This document shows positions 1 to 8,470 of a stretch of DNA of 64,000 bases, piece after piece. Every line of letters starts with the position of its first letter. Within the stretch, counting starts at the first letter, position 1. The stretch spans positions 1-64,000 of the forward strand of contig NZ_ARXU01000006.1 of NCBI RefSeq assembly GCF_000756655.1, given 5' to 3'. The stretch is from Alcanivorax jadensis T9. Lineage in GTDB: Bacteria > Pseudomonadota > Gammaproteobacteria > Pseudomonadales > Alcanivoracaceae. Made by a program: the position numbers and the translations under genes. The notes under the pieces were generated by a model. That model was not told the origin of the DNA. It did not search any database and saw nothing but the letters and a program-made list of their open reading frames with translations.

Positions 1-22
1 CGGGGAGTTTTTCAGAGGCTCC

Positions 23-652
23 TTAACTATTTTTCATCACTCCACGCAGTGCCACCAGCACCACCTCATCCACCACACCCTGCCGCTGTGCCGGCGTTTC
101 CGAGTCGCGGGGCTGGTACCAGTTGATTACCGAGTTCATGGCGCCGAAGACGGGCTTGATGGACATCTTCGGTCGTGCTGCACGCATGGTTCCATTGGCG
201 ATGCCCTCTTCCAGCACGGTCAGGAACAGGCCCTCGCAGCGCTTGCGACGCTCCTGCAAGCGCTCGAGCTGGGCACGCTGGGCCTCGGTGGTGCTGCTGC
301 GCAGCAACATCTGCACCGCTTCCGAAACGGTACGCTGGTAAGGCTGAGTACGGATCAGGGTGCGCACATAGCAGCGGGCCATTTCCGTAAAACGTTCCGG
401 AGCAGGAAGATCGGAACCGACCACCGGTTCCAGCTCTTCAAAAAGCGCGTCCATGGCCCGGTGATGGATCTCGAAGAAAAGCTGCGCCTTGGAATCGAAG
501 TAGTGATACACCATCCCCTTGGTCGCAGAAAGACGCCGGGCAATGTCATCAATACTGGTGGCATTGAAACCCCTCTCCATAAAACAGAGGGCCGCCGCAT
601 CGAGAATCGCATCACGGGGATCGGTAAGCAGGGCTTCACTTTGTTCTGGCAT
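23..652 (-). CDS. TetR/AcrR-family transcriptional regulator
   Basis: A 209-residue one-component repressor. The N-terminal helix-turn-helix is clear (about residues 20-65: ILDAAALCFMERGFNATSID, then IARRLSATKGMVYHYFDSK), followed by a diverged ligand-binding helical domain. I chose the ATG at 652, which has an AGGAG a few bases upstream, over an in-frame TTG at 664. It is divergent from the MaoC/SDR/thiolase genes, so an acyl-CoA or lipid-like effector is a reasonable inference from context only. A half-site ACATACC lies in the shared promoter region. The specific ligand is unknown. Confidence 0.85.
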   Translation of the reverse strand: MPEQSEALLTDPRDAILDAAALCFMERGFNATSIDDIARRLSATKGMVYHYFDSKAQLFFEIHHRAMDALFEELEPVVGSDLPAPERFTEMARCYVRTLIRTQPYQRTVSEAVQMLLRSSTTEAQRAQLERLQERRKRCEGLFLTVLEEGIANGTMRAARPKMSIKPVFGAMNSVINWYQPRDSETPAQRQGVVDEVVLVALRGVMKNS

Positions 653-834
653 GGTGCTCCTCAATCACGGTGCAGACCAATTTTATCGGAAAATAGTGAC
701 ATACCCGGGGCCCCTCACCATTGACCCTCCCGCACAGCAGTGGCGGAATTCTCGCCCTTCATGGCGCTTTTCACCCTTTACGGCCAGTTACGCCACCCCC
801 ATACTGATATTTTTGAAATAATATTCTGAAAATA

Positions 835-850
835 TGGCGCGTTCGCGCCA
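835..850. promoter_or_regulatory. Inverted repeat before the MaoC gene
   Basis: TGGCGCG-TT-CGCGCCA is a perfect 7-bp-arm inverted repeat 17 bases upstream of the MaoC start, just after AT-rich sequence that could hold a -10 element. It could be an operator for the divergent TetR regulator or a 5'-UTR hairpin. No binding evidence is available from sequence alone. Confidence 0.35.
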
Positions 851-867
851 CTATTAGGGAGAGCCCC

Positions 868-1338
868 ATGAGCAGAGCGCAGATTACGATTGAGGAACTG
901 CAGACAAAAACCGGTGAAGCTGTGGGCGTGTCCCAATGGCGCACCGTGGACCAGCAGCGCATCGACGGCTTTGCTGAGTTGACCGAAGATCCCCAATGGA
1001 TCCACACGGACCCGGCACGGGCCGCAAAGGAAAGCCCTTTCGGCGCCACCATCGCCCACGGCTTCCTGTCCCTGTCGCTGCTGTCCGCCATGGCCATGGA
1101 CGTGCTGCCCACCATCAAGGGCCAGGAAATGGGCATCAACTATGGCTTCGACAAGGTGCGCTTCATGAACCCGGTGCGCGAGGGTAGCAAGGTGCGCGGC
1201 AAATTCACCCTGCTGGAAGTGAAGCAGCGCTCCGATAAAGAATGGCAACTGCGCCATGGTGTGGAAGTGGAAATCGAAGGACAGGATAAACCCGCTCTGA
1301 TCGCCGAATGGCTGAGCCTGGCGATTGTACCAGCTTGA
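868..1338 (+). CDS. MaoC-family (R)-enoyl-CoA hydratase-like protein
   Basis: A 156-residue single hot-dog protein of the MaoC dehydratase family, the usual length for stand-alone PhaJ-like hydratases. The hydratase signature is visible as D-P-Q-W-I-H (about residues 46-51) with the following FGATIAHGFLSLSLL segment. Family members hydrate trans-2-enoyl-CoA to (R)-3-hydroxyacyl-CoA in the cytoplasm. It has a good ribosome site (AGGGAGAG) and is followed by an SDR and a thiolase, so together the three could perform successive beta-oxidation-type steps. The exact substrate cannot be read from sequence. Confidence 0.85.
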   Translation: MSRAQITIEELQTKTGEAVGVSQWRTVDQQRIDGFAELTEDPQWIHTDPARAAKESPFGATIAHGFLSLSLLSAMAMDVLPTIKGQEMGINYGFDKVRFMNPVREGSKVRGKFTLLEVKQRSDKEWQLRHGVEVEIEGQDKPALIAEWLSLAIVPA

Positions 1339-1352
1339 TTTAACAGGCCGCT

Positions 1353-1550
1353 GTAGGAGCGTCGCTCGCGGCGCGATAACCGAACCCAGAATCAAAAGCC
1401 TTTTCACCACAGAGCATACAGAGTACACAGAGCACACCGAGGAAACCTGTCTTTTCCTCAGTGATCTCTGTGCCCTCTGTGGTAAGTCCGCCTTTCAGGT
1501 TTTGGGTTTATGCACTTCGTTCCGGTTCGCGCCGAGAGCGACGCTCCTAC
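1353..1550. repeat. Nested palindromic intergenic repeat (REP arms around a CACAGAG palindrome)
   Basis: This fills the 250-base gap between the MaoC gene and the SDR. The outer arms at 1353-1376 and 1527-1550 are inverted copies of the GTAGGAGCGTCGCT-type REP unit that recurs at 19.9, 34.5, 42.2 and 44.6 kb. Inside, 1404-1486 is an independent palindrome of short direct repeats: ACCACAGAG and ACAGAG units on the left, CTCTGTG units on the right. A further pair (AACCGAACCCA and TTTGGGTTT) lies between the two levels. Confidence 0.85.
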
Positions 1551-1588
1551 AAAAGGGTATTTGATGAAGATTATTGGGAGAGAGAAGC

Positions 1589-2509
1589 ATGACAATCCGT
1601 TTTGATAACCAAGTAGCCATCGTCACCGGCGCCGGTAACGGCCTGGGAAAATGCCATGCGCTAGAGCTGGCGCGTCTGGGCGCCAAGGTCGTGGTCAATG
1701 ACTTCGGCGGTGCTCGCGATGGCAGTGGTGGTTCCAGCGAAGCTGCCGAGCAGGTAGTGGCTGAAATCCAGGCCGCCGGTGGTGAAGCGATTGCCAACGG
1801 CGCCGATGTGTCCAGCCCGGAACAGGTGGACGCCATGGTGAAACAGGCCTTGGACACCTGGGGCCGCATTGATGTGCTGATCAACAACGCCGGCATCCTG
1901 CGCGACAAGAGCTTTGTGAAAATGACCCAGGACGACTGGGACAAGGTGGTCGCCGTTCACCTGACCGGCTCCGAAATTTGCACCAGGGCAGTATGGCCAA
2001 TCATGCGCGAACAGGGCTACGGCCGTATCGTCATGACCACGTCCACATCCGGCCTGTACGGCAACTTCGGCCAGGCCAACTACGGGGCCGCCAAGATGGC
2101 CGTGGCCGGGCTGATGAATACCCTGTGTATTGAAGGGGAAAAATACGACATCAAGGTCAACTGCATTGCCCCCACTGCCGCCACGCGCATGACTGAAGAC
2201 CTGATGCCCCCGGAAGTGCTGGCCATGCTGGAGCCAAAGGAAATCACCCCGGCAGTCTTGTTCCTGTGCAGTAACAAGGCGCCGACCCACCGCATCGTAT
2301 TGGCAGGCGCCGGCTGCTACGCCATGGTTCGCCTGATGGAAAGCGAAGGCGTCTACCTGAATGAAGACGAGCGAAATGTGGATGGCGTCGCCGCCCACTT
2401 CGCACAGATTGGCAACATGGACAACGCCCGGGAAATTCTCGCCGGCGGCGACCATGTCACCAAGATTCTCACCAAGGCTGCCCAGGCCAAAGGCATCAAG
2501 CTGGGTTAA
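1589..2509 (+). CDS. Short-chain dehydrogenase/reductase (3-hydroxyacyl-CoA/17-beta-HSD4 type)
   Basis: A 306-residue NAD(P)-dependent oxidoreductase. The Rossmann glycine motif TGAGNGLG lies near residue 14, NNAG follows further on, and the catalytic Ser plus YGAAK (Y-x-x-x-K) are present. The C-terminus is about 50 residues longer than a minimal SDR, as in the dehydrogenase domain of peroxisomal multifunctional enzyme type 2. The start is the ATG at 1589, preceded by GGGAGAGAGA, rather than a TTG at 1574. It probably oxidises a 3-hydroxyacyl-CoA between the MaoC hydratase and the downstream thiolase; the substrate is inferred from context. Confidence 0.88.
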   Translation: MTIRFDNQVAIVTGAGNGLGKCHALELARLGAKVVVNDFGGARDGSGGSSEAAEQVVAEIQAAGGEAIANGADVSSPEQVDAMVKQALDTWGRIDVLINNAGILRDKSFVKMTQDDWDKVVAVHLTGSEICTRAVWPIMREQGYGRIVMTTSTSGLYGNFGQANYGAAKMAVAGLMNTLCIEGEKYDIKVNCIAPTAATRMTEDLMPPEVLAMLEPKEITPAVLFLCSNKAPTHRIVLAGAGCYAMVRLMESEGVYLNEDERNVDGVAAHFAQIGNMDNAREILAGGDHVTKILTKAAQAKGIKLG

Positions 2510-2586
2510 ACGCAGCAGCTGATCAACCGGCTGCAGGCAAACTCCTTCAGCGAGACATCGACCGAATATCAATCTGGAGAGGCATC

Positions 2587-3789
2587 ATGAGAGAAGCCGT
2601 CATCGTTTCCACCGCCCGCACCCCTATTGGCAAAGCCTACCGGGGCGCCTTCAACGACACTCAGGCCCAGGCGCTGGGTGGCCATGCCATCAAACACGCC
2701 GTGGAGCGCGCCGGCATCGACCCGGAGACTATTCAGGACGTGATCATGGGCGCCGCTCTGCAGCAGGGTAGCACCAGCGGCAACGTGGCCCGCCAGTGCG
2801 CCCTGCGTGCCGGCCTGCCCACCAGCGTGTCCGGCATGTCCATGGACCGTCAGTGCGCCTCCGGCCTGATGGCCATTGCCACTGCCGCCAAGGAAATCAT
2901 TGTCGATAAAATGGACGTGGCCGTGGCCGGCGGCCTGGAGTCCATTTCCCTGGTCCAGAACGACAAGATGAACACTTTCCGCGCCGCCGATCCGTGGCTG
3001 AAACAGCATCGCCCGGACATCTACATGTCCATGCTGGAAACCGCCGAAATCGTCGCTGACCGCTACAACGTATCTCGCGATGCTCAGGACGAATACGCCT
3101 ACCAGTCCCAGATGCGCACCGCCACTGCCCAGCAAGCCGGCAAATTCGATGACGAAATCGCCCCCATGACCACTGTCATGAAAGTGATGAACAAGGAAAC
3201 CAAAGAGGTTTCCGATCAGGAAGTCACTCTGGGCAAAGACGAAGGTAATCGCCCGCAAACCACCCAGGAAGGCCTGCAATCCCTGCAGCCGGTCTTCAAG
3301 GGCGGACAGGAGGTTCAGGAAGGCCGCTTCATCACCGCCGGTAACGCGTCCCAGCTATCCGACGGCGCCAGCGCCTGCGTGCTGATGGAAGCTGCAGAGG
3401 CCGAACGACTGGGCCTGCAACCGCTGGGCGCCTACCGGGGCATGGCTGTGGCCGGCTGCGACCCGAACGAAATGGGCATCGGCCCGGTGTTCGCGGTACC
3501 CAAGTTGCTCAAGCGCTTTGGCCTGACCGTGGACGATATCGGCATCTGGGAGCTCAACGAAGCCTTTGCCAGCCAGTGCCTGTACAGTCGCGACCGCCTG
3601 GGCATCGACCCGGAGAAATACAACGTGAACGGCGGCGCCATTTCCATCGGGCACCCCTACGGCATGTCCGGTGCCCGCATGACTGGCCACGCCCTGATTG
3701 AAGGCAAGCGCCGTGGCGTTAAATATGTGGTTGTCACCATGTGCATTGGCGGCGGCATGGGTGCCGCTGGCCTGTTTGAAGTGTTCTGA
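2587..3789 (+). CDS. Acetyl-CoA acyltransferase (thiolase)
   Basis: A 400-residue full-length thiolase. The nucleophile Cys lies in MDRQCASGL (about residue 91), the [10 protein letters not shown] histidine motif near 355, and the C-terminal catalytic Cys in [15 protein letters not shown]. It cleaves 3-ketoacyl-CoA with CoA. It sits 77 bases after the SDR with a good ribosome site (GGAGAGGC), so the two are likely co-transcribed, and a strong terminator follows. It is distinct from FadA at 47.2 kb and may serve a different acyl chain or ring-derived substrate. Confidence 0.92.
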   Translation: MREAVIVSTARTPIGKAYRGAFNDTQAQALGGHAIKHAVERAGIDPETIQDVIMGAALQQGSTSGNVARQCALRAGLPTSVSGMSMDRQCASGLMAIATAAKEIIVDKMDVAVAGGLESISLVQNDKMNTFRAADPWLKQHRPDIYMSMLETAEIVADRYNVSRDAQDEYAYQSQMRTATAQQAGKFDDEIAPMTTVMKVMNKETKEVSDQEVTLGKDEGNRPQTTQEGLQSLQPVFKGGQEVQEGRFITAGNASQLSDGASACVLMEAAEAERLGLQPLGAYRGMAVAGCDPNEMGIGPVFAVPKLLKRFGLTVDDIGIWELNEAFASQCLYSRDRLGIDPEKYNVNGGAISIGHPYGMSGARMTGHALIEGKRRGVKYVVVTMCIGGGMGAAGLFEVF

Positions 3790-3812
3790 TTTCTGTCTCT
3801 GACTTCCCCTTC

Positions 3813-3839
3813 AGGGCGCCACACGGCGCCCTTTTTTTA
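3813..3839 (+). terminator. Rho-independent terminator after the thiolase gene
   Basis: AGGGCGCC-acac-GGCGCCCT is a perfect 8-bp stem followed by a run of T, 24 bases after the thiolase stop codon. Confidence 0.9.
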
Positions 3840-3909
3840 TCTTCACGATCAGGGACCATTGCCAGGCAAAGTCTTGCTGTGGTTTTCTGCTATGGAATTC
3901 TTTAGAAAA

Positions 3910-3925
3910 TGTGTCAAAGCTCACA
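3910..3925. promoter_or_regulatory. CRP/Vfr-like site upstream of the DUF1302 gene
   Basis: TGTGT-CAAAGC-TCACA matches the CRP consensus TGTGA-N6-TCACA in nine of the ten conserved positions. It lies about 400 bases before the DUF1302 start in a 480-base intergenic region that also holds the palindromes at 3957 and 4124. The spacing to the promoter is unknown. Confidence 0.4.
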
Positions 3926-3956
3926 AATGCCACTAAAATGAAACCACCTTTTATTT

Positions 3957-3971
3957 GTTACCCTGGGTAAC
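3957..3971. promoter_or_regulatory. Perfect palindrome GTTACCC-T-GGGTAAC
   Basis: A 15-base perfect palindrome in AT-rich sequence upstream of the DUF1302 gene with no T-run, so an operator is more likely than a terminator. The binding protein is unknown. Confidence 0.35.
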
Positions 3972-4123
3972 GAATTCCCACGAACAGTAAACACCACCTT
4001 CAGTATCGTTTCTTTTACTCGGTTTTAAATCACGAAAACTCCATAAAAAATACCGCACTTATTCCAGTAACAGGCCTTTCTCTCCCCATTTTCCCTCAAC
4101 TTCGACCTTGGTCCGTCTTGACC

Positions 4124-4141
4124 ACATACCCGTCGGTATGT
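4124..4141. promoter_or_regulatory. TetR-type operator ACATACC-CGTC-GGTATGT
   Basis: Perfect 7-base arms with a 4-base spacer. The same arms, with a 3-base spacer, occur at 53091-53107 immediately upstream of another TetR gene in this window, so the half-site ACATACC is probably a true TetR-family recognition sequence. It lies about 180 bases before the DUF1302 gene. Confidence 0.55.
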
Positions 4142-4318
4142 ATGAATTGAATCCGAATCATCGCTTTTCGAAATCATTGTCCAAAAAAATGAAAGGCGAG
4201 GATCAGGATTTTAACGCCCGATGGGACCGGGCGTGACAACAAGTGCGCTACAACAACGTTCACAACAACAAACGGAATTTCTACCCGGCTCATCACTGGG
4301 TAGTGGGAGAGCAAAATA

Positions 4319-6085
4319 ATGCGAAGCAAAGCGATCGCTGTTGGCTGCAGCAGTGCCCTGGCTCTGGGCCTGCTGACAGCCGCAGCCCCGGCCATGGCTG
4401 GCGAAAAACAGTTCAATGAAGACGTCAGCGTCAAATGGAACCTGAAAGCCTCCGTGGGCGCTATTTCCCGTATGGAGTCTGCCCGCAAGGAAAACCTGTT
4501 TGCCGGTGATACCCCCGGCGGCACCTCCGGTTCCGCCGTCTCCGACGACGGCAACCTGAACTATGATGGTGGCGAAGTGGTGTCTGCCGTTGCCAAGGCA
4601 GTGGGCGACGTCAACCTGCAGTACAAGAATTATGGCCTGTTTGTGCGTGCCAAGGGCTGGTACGACTATGTGCAGAAAGAGAAGGATGTCCCTCACGGCA
4701 ACTTCCCCAATGAATTTGTCGGCGGTGAACCGCTCAGCGATGACGGCTTTGATCGCAACTCCAAATTCCAGGGAGCCACCTTTCAGGATGTCTTTGTCCA
4801 CGGCACCTTCCAGGTCAACGAACAGCCTCTGAAACTGAAAGCGGGTCGTCAGACTTTGCTGTGGGGGCGCAGCCTGTATTCCCGTGGCTCCCTCAGTTCG
4901 CTGAACGCCATCGACCTGGCCGCCCTTCATCGTCCTGGTGCCGAGTACACCGAGTTCCTCAAGCCCGCAGGCATGGTGACCGCCGACTACAAGTTTACCG
5001 ACCGGCTCTCCATGAAGTCCTTCTACCAGTATGAGTGGCGGGCCGCGAACCTGGATGGCTGTGGCACCTTCTTTTCCACCCTCGACAACACCGCCGTCGG
5101 CTGTAACGCCACCTTCTCCAGCTCAGTGATCATTCCCAACAAGACCGCCTATGAAAATGGCGTCTACATTCCACGCCGGGACGAAAAAGAGCCGGATGAT
5201 GGCGGCCAATACGGGCTGAAATTCGACTATGCCTTCCCAAAATCCAAGGCCAAGGTGGGCGCCTACTTCCTGAACTATCATATGCGTCTGCCGATCTACT
5301 CGGTGACCAAGGAAGACAGCCCGCTGGCGCAGGGGATTACCGCTGGCAACGACATCGCCTACTTCTATGAATACCCGGAAGATATTCAGGTGATCGGCCT
5401 GACCGCCGACAAAACCTTTGAGGGTGTCGGCAATCTGGCCATGAACCTGAGCTACCTCCCGGATATGCCAGTCCAGATCAACACCCCGGATCTGACAACC
5501 GCACGGGTGCTGGAAGCCAATGGCGTGCCGGCAGCGGCCGCACAAGGGTTTGCCACCGTTCCCCAGGACACCATTGACTACGTCTACGGCTCCGGCAACG
5601 AAGTCACCGGCTTCCAGGAGTTCGATATTCAGCGTGCCGAAGTGACCTTTACCACGGTCATCCCCAAATTGCTGGGGGCACAGAAAACCATCGTCTCAAC
5701 TCAGATAGGCTCGGAATTCATCTCCGACCTGCCGGATCAGGAAGACATGCGCTTCCGCCGCCACACCAACTTCGGGGTTGGCGAGCTGGGTGAGGACGGC
5801 TATGTAACTGACTTCAGCTGGGGTTACCAACTGACGCTCAAATCCACCTATGCCAACGTCATTGGCCCGGTAGCGCTGACCCCGTCGCTGACCATGAAAC
5901 ATGGCGTGGAAGGCTACTCCAGCGATGACGCACTGCAAGAAGACGAACGCAGCCTGGGTCTGGGCGTGGGCATGAGCTACAAGAAACTCAGCGCCGACCT
6001 GTCCTACACCACTTATAACGATGCCAAGTACAGCGTGGTCAACGACCGGGATTATCTGTCCCTGAGCACCACCTACAACTTCTGA
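4319..6085 (+). CDS. DUF1302-family outer-membrane/envelope protein
   Basis: A 588-residue protein with an N-terminal Sec signal peptide (cut after ...AAAPAMA, about residue 27). Alternating aromatic/hydrophobic strands run through it to a C-terminal ...LSLSTTYNF ending in Phe, typical of beta-barrel proteins. I recognise the DUF1302 family, commonly found beside lipid, steroid or long-chain acyl degradation genes and thought to aid envelope handling of hydrophobic compounds. The start follows GGGAGAG. It has its own upstream regulatory region and is followed by a lipoprotein gene. Transport function is inferred from family and context. Confidence 0.8.
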   Translation: MRSKAIAVGCSSALALGLLTAAAPAMAGEKQFNEDVSVKWNLKASVGAISRMESARKENLFAGDTPGGTSGSAVSDDGNLNYDGGEVVSAVAKAVGDVNLQYKNYGLFVRAKGWYDYVQKEKDVPHGNFPNEFVGGEPLSDDGFDRNSKFQGATFQDVFVHGTFQVNEQPLKLKAGRQTLLWGRSLYSRGSLSSLNAIDLAALHRPGAEYTEFLKPAGMVTADYKFTDRLSMKSFYQYEWRAANLDGCGTFFSTLDNTAVGCNATFSSSVIIPNKTAYENGVYIPRRDEKEPDDGGQYGLKFDYAFPKSKAKVGAYFLNYHMRLPIYSVTKEDSPLAQGITAGNDIAYFYEYPEDIQVIGLTADKTFEGVGNLAMNLSYLPDMPVQINTPDLTTARVLEANGVPAAAAQGFATVPQDTIDYVYGSGNEVTGFQEFDIQRAEVTFTTVIPKLLGAQKTIVSTQIGSEFISDLPDQEDMRFRRHTNFGVGELGEDGYVTDFSWGYQLTLKSTYANVIGPVALTPSLTMKHGVEGYSSDDALQEDERSLGLGVGMSYKKLSADLSYTTYNDAKYSVVNDRDYLSLSTTYNF

Positions 6086-6145
6086 GAAGGCAAGGACACC
6101 GCAGGCTGCCCCCAGTGGCCTGCCAAACAGAATGAGGATGGAACG

Positions 6146-6766
6146 ATGAGAAAAGTGAAATTTGCCATGGTGGCCCTGTTCGCTGCACTACTCGCGGCCT
6201 GTGCCACCGGCTACCACGACACCCGTATGGTCAACACCCAGACCGGCGTAGAAAAAGAACCCCAAGGTCCCTACCAGTCACTGGTGGTGGGGGTTCTGGT
6301 AGAGCATGAACTGCGTGCCCACCTGGAAAACGCCATTGTCGCCAAGTTTGCCGAACAGGGTATCCAGGCCACCGCCGCCCACACGGTTTTTGGTGACAAA
6401 GGGATTGAAGGTAAAAGCCGTGACTATTTGGCGCAACGCATGAAGGAAAATAGCTTCGACAGCGCCCTGGCGATCCACCTGGAAGAGCAGCGCACCGAAA
6501 CCCTTGAAGTCAAAGGTGACCCGGGGACGGCCGTACCGGTCGCCGGCACCATGACCATGCGCCCTCAGGTGTTCAGCGACGACTTTTTCGTGAATGAGGA
6601 CATCTATGTGGTTCGGCTGGACCTCTGGGATGTAGACCAGCAAGCGATTATCTGGCAAGGCAACACCGTCAGCTTCAACACCGGCGGCTTCAAGGGCCTG
6701 GAAAAGGGCGCAGGCCACTTCGCCCAGGTCATCACCAACGCCATCGGCAAGGCCGATATCTTCTGA
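6146..6766 (+). CDS. Putative lipoprotein of unknown function
   Basis: A 206-residue protein with a type II signal peptide and lipobox LAAC (Cys at residue 19), so it should be a lipid-anchored envelope protein. The residue after Cys is Ala, which favours the outer membrane. The ribosome site is GAGGATGG. It follows the DUF1302 gene by 60 bases and ends at a terminator, so the two form a likely operon. I do not recognise the mature domain; it is a mixed alpha/beta-looking sequence with one long charged stretch. Confidence 0.75.
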   Translation: MRKVKFAMVALFAALLAACATGYHDTRMVNTQTGVEKEPQGPYQSLVVGVLVEHELRAHLENAIVAKFAEQGIQATAAHTVFGDKGIEGKSRDYLAQRMKENSFDSALAIHLEEQRTETLEVKGDPGTAVPVAGTMTMRPQVFSDDFFVNEDIYVVRLDLWDVDQQAIIWQGNTVSFNTGGFKGLEKGAGHFAQVITNAIGKADIF

Positions 6767-6800
6767 TCCTGTTTTCTCCTTGATTGTCTCCACCTTCCTT

Positions 6801-6824
6801 GCCCACTTCGGTGGGCATTTTTTT
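6801..6824 (+). terminator. Rho-independent terminator after the lipoprotein gene
   Basis: GCCCAC-ttcg-GTGGGC with a stable tetraloop, followed by ATTTTTTT. Confidence 0.9.
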
Positions 6825-6897
6825 GCCTTGTCCTGTCACGATCCTGTCATGCCGACCCGGCATATTGACCACCTATCAAGGAGAGAGGCTCGCCCTC

Positions 6898-6926
6898 TTG
6901 CTTCTGACGGGCGCCATCGCTAGGCT
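6898..6926 (+). promoter_or_regulatory. Candidate sigma-70 promoter for the aromatic leader/DAHP synthase operon
   Basis: TTGCTT, a 17-base spacer, then TAGGCT, placed about 30 bases before the leader peptide start. Each hexamer is only a moderate match; position is the main support. Confidence 0.35.
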
Positions 6927-6954
6927 TGAGAACTGAATTCAAAGAGATTTCACC

Positions 6955-7065
6955 ATGAACGCAGCCCTGCACAATCACGGCATCAATGCAGACCGCAACC
7001 CGGTCGGCACGGTTGTGCCCGCTGCCTTCTATTATGGGTATTGGTTTAGCCGCTCGCGCGCCTGA
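6955..7065 (+). CDS. Aromatic amino-acid leader peptide upstream of DAHP synthase
   Basis: A 36-residue ORF with a ribosome site (AAAGAG, 7 bases before ATG). It ends MNAALHN...PAAFYYGYWFSRSRA, with six of seven consecutive residues aromatic (Phe25, Tyr26, Tyr27, Tyr29, Trp30, Phe31). All three end products of the shikimate pathway are represented. Its stop codon sits inside a stem, and a terminator follows before the DAHP synthase gene. This is the layout of ribosome-stalling attenuators such as trp and phe leaders. Function is inferred from codon content and position. Confidence 0.8.
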   Translation: MNAALHNHGINADRNPVGTVVPAAFYYGYWFSRSRA

Positions 7066-7143
7066 CCGTTACCCAGGCGCGCCCGCTACGGGACGCCTGC
7101 CGAATCATGAAAACCCCGGTCGGTATCCCGCCCGGGGTTTTTT
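7056..7143 (+). promoter_or_regulatory. Candidate transcription attenuator for DAHP synthase
   Basis: Three hairpins can be drawn. Stem 1:2 pairs 7056-7064 with 7074-7082 (GCGCGCCTG/CAGGCGCGC, 9 bp). Stem 2:3 pairs 7074-7079 with 7094-7099 (CAGGCG/CGCCTG), with an inner CCCG-cta-CGGG. These two exclude one another. A terminator follows at 7114-7143 (CCCCGG...CCGGGG then TTTTTT). A ribosome stalled on the aromatic codons (7027-7047) would free segment 2. I do not see segment 3 overlapping the terminator stem, so the coupling step is unresolved. Confidence 0.6.
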
Positions 7144-7189
7144 ATTGCCCGATAAATACCGAAACACCGCACCACAGAGGACAAACACC

Positions 7190-7285
7190 ATGTATCGATA
7201 TAGCCAGCACCACAAAGAATCGCGATTTAGCCAATGGCAAAGCCCGCTCCAGCGAACACTACGATCGAATCACGCGCGACGGTAA
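7190..7285 (+). CDS. Second small ORF between the attenuator and DAHP synthase
   Basis: A 31-residue ORF starting MYRYSQHHKESRFSQWQ, with ribosome site AGAGGA 8-9 bases before the ATG. It ends 26 bases before the DAHP synthase start. It is basic and also contains Tyr, Phe and Trp codons near its start (Y2, Y4, F13, W16), so it may be a second regulatory uORF or a small protein. No signal peptide or membrane segment is present. I do not recognise it. Confidence 0.4.
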   Translation: MYRYSQHHKESRFSQWQSPLQRTLRSNHARR

Positions 7286-7311
7286 TGCGCACAGAACAGT
7301 AAGGAACGACC

Positions 7312-8352
7312 ATGCAACAGACACAGAGCACCACTACCCCCGCCGACACCAGTCCGCGCCGCAGCTTGCCGCTGCCCTCCCCCACCGTGCTGCGTGATCG
7401 CCTGCCGGTGGACGTCCGGCTGGCAGCACAGATTCAGGCACATCGCCAAACCGTACGCGATATTCTCAATGGCACCGATGACCGCCTGCTTGTTATTACT
7501 GGCCCCTGCTCGCTTCACGACCCGAAAGCAGCGCTGGAATACGGCCATCGTCTGAGCGAACTGTCCCGTCAGCTGGACGACAAGGTCTTCCTGGTAATGC
7601 GCGCCTACGTGGAAAAGCCACGCACCACCGTGGGGTGGAAAGGCATGCTCTACGACCCACACCTGGACGGCAGCAACGATATCGCCACCGGGCTGAACGT
7701 ATCCCGCCACCTGTTGCTGGACCTGGCACGGCTGGGACTGCCCCTGGCCACCGAACTGTTGCACCCCATGGCCGCCGACTACCTGGGCGACCTGCTCAGC
7801 TGGGCAGCCATCGGCGCACGCACCACCGAATCCCAGATCCACCGGGAAATGGTCAGCGGCCTGTCCATGCCCGTGGGCTTCAAGAACGGCACCGATGGCA
7901 GCATTGATGTAGCGAGTGACGCCATGGGCGCCGCCGAGCATCCCCACACGCATCTTGGCATCGATGACAACGGCCACAGCGCCCTGCTACAGACAGCGGG
8001 CAACCCGGATACCCACCTGGTACTGCGCGGCGGGCATCAAGGCCCCAACTACGATGCCGACAGCATTCGCACTGCCGTCGACGCCCTGCAGGCTAAAGGC
8101 CGCAACCCGCGACTGATCGTGGACTGCAGCCACGCCAACAGTGGCAAAGATCCACTCAAGCAACCGGAGGTGCTGAACGATCTGCTTGAACAGCGGCGCA
8201 AGGGTGAAAAACATATCGCCGGTGTCATGCTGGAAAGCCATCTTCAGGACGGCAAACAGCCCCTGCAGAAACCCCTGCAGTACGGCCTCTCCATCACCGA
8301 TGGTTGCCTGGGTTGGGACAGGACGGAACAGTTACTCTGTGGTATCGACTAG
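7312..8352 (+). CDS. 3-deoxy-7-phosphoheptulonate (DAHP) synthase, class I (AroF/G/H type)
   Basis: A 346-residue enzyme of normal length for the metal-dependent type I-alpha family. It condenses phosphoenolpyruvate and erythrose-4-phosphate, the first step of the shikimate pathway. Recognisable motifs are GPCSLHDPKAALEYGHRL (about residue 65), RAYVEKPRTTVGWKG (about 97), GARTTESQ.HREM (about 170) and GFKNGTDGS (about 187). Ribosome site GTAAGGAAC. Which paralogue (Phe-, Tyr- or Trp-sensitive) cannot be read here; the upstream leader with Phe, Tyr and Trp codons suggests transcriptional control by all three. Confidence 0.93.
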   Translation: MQQTQSTTTPADTSPRRSLPLPSPTVLRDRLPVDVRLAAQIQAHRQTVRDILNGTDDRLLVITGPCSLHDPKAALEYGHRLSELSRQLDDKVFLVMRAYVEKPRTTVGWKGMLYDPHLDGSNDIATGLNVSRHLLLDLARLGLPLATELLHPMAADYLGDLLSWAAIGARTTESQIHREMVSGLSMPVGFKNGTDGSIDVASDAMGAAEHPHTHLGIDDNGHSALLQTAGNPDTHLVLRGGHQGPNYDADSIRTAVDALQAKGRNPRLIVDCSHANSGKDPLKQPEVLNDLLEQRRKGEKHIAGVMLESHLQDGKQPLQKPLQYGLSITDGCLGWDRTEQLLCGID

Positions 8353-8470
8353 AGCGGCCCACGGAAACGAACCTGGCAGAAAGATTGATCCGAATCACGA
8401 CACCGGCGCTTATTCAGTAAAGGCGGCGGTGCCGTGATAATGTCTACATAACAGACAGGAGACCTTCATC

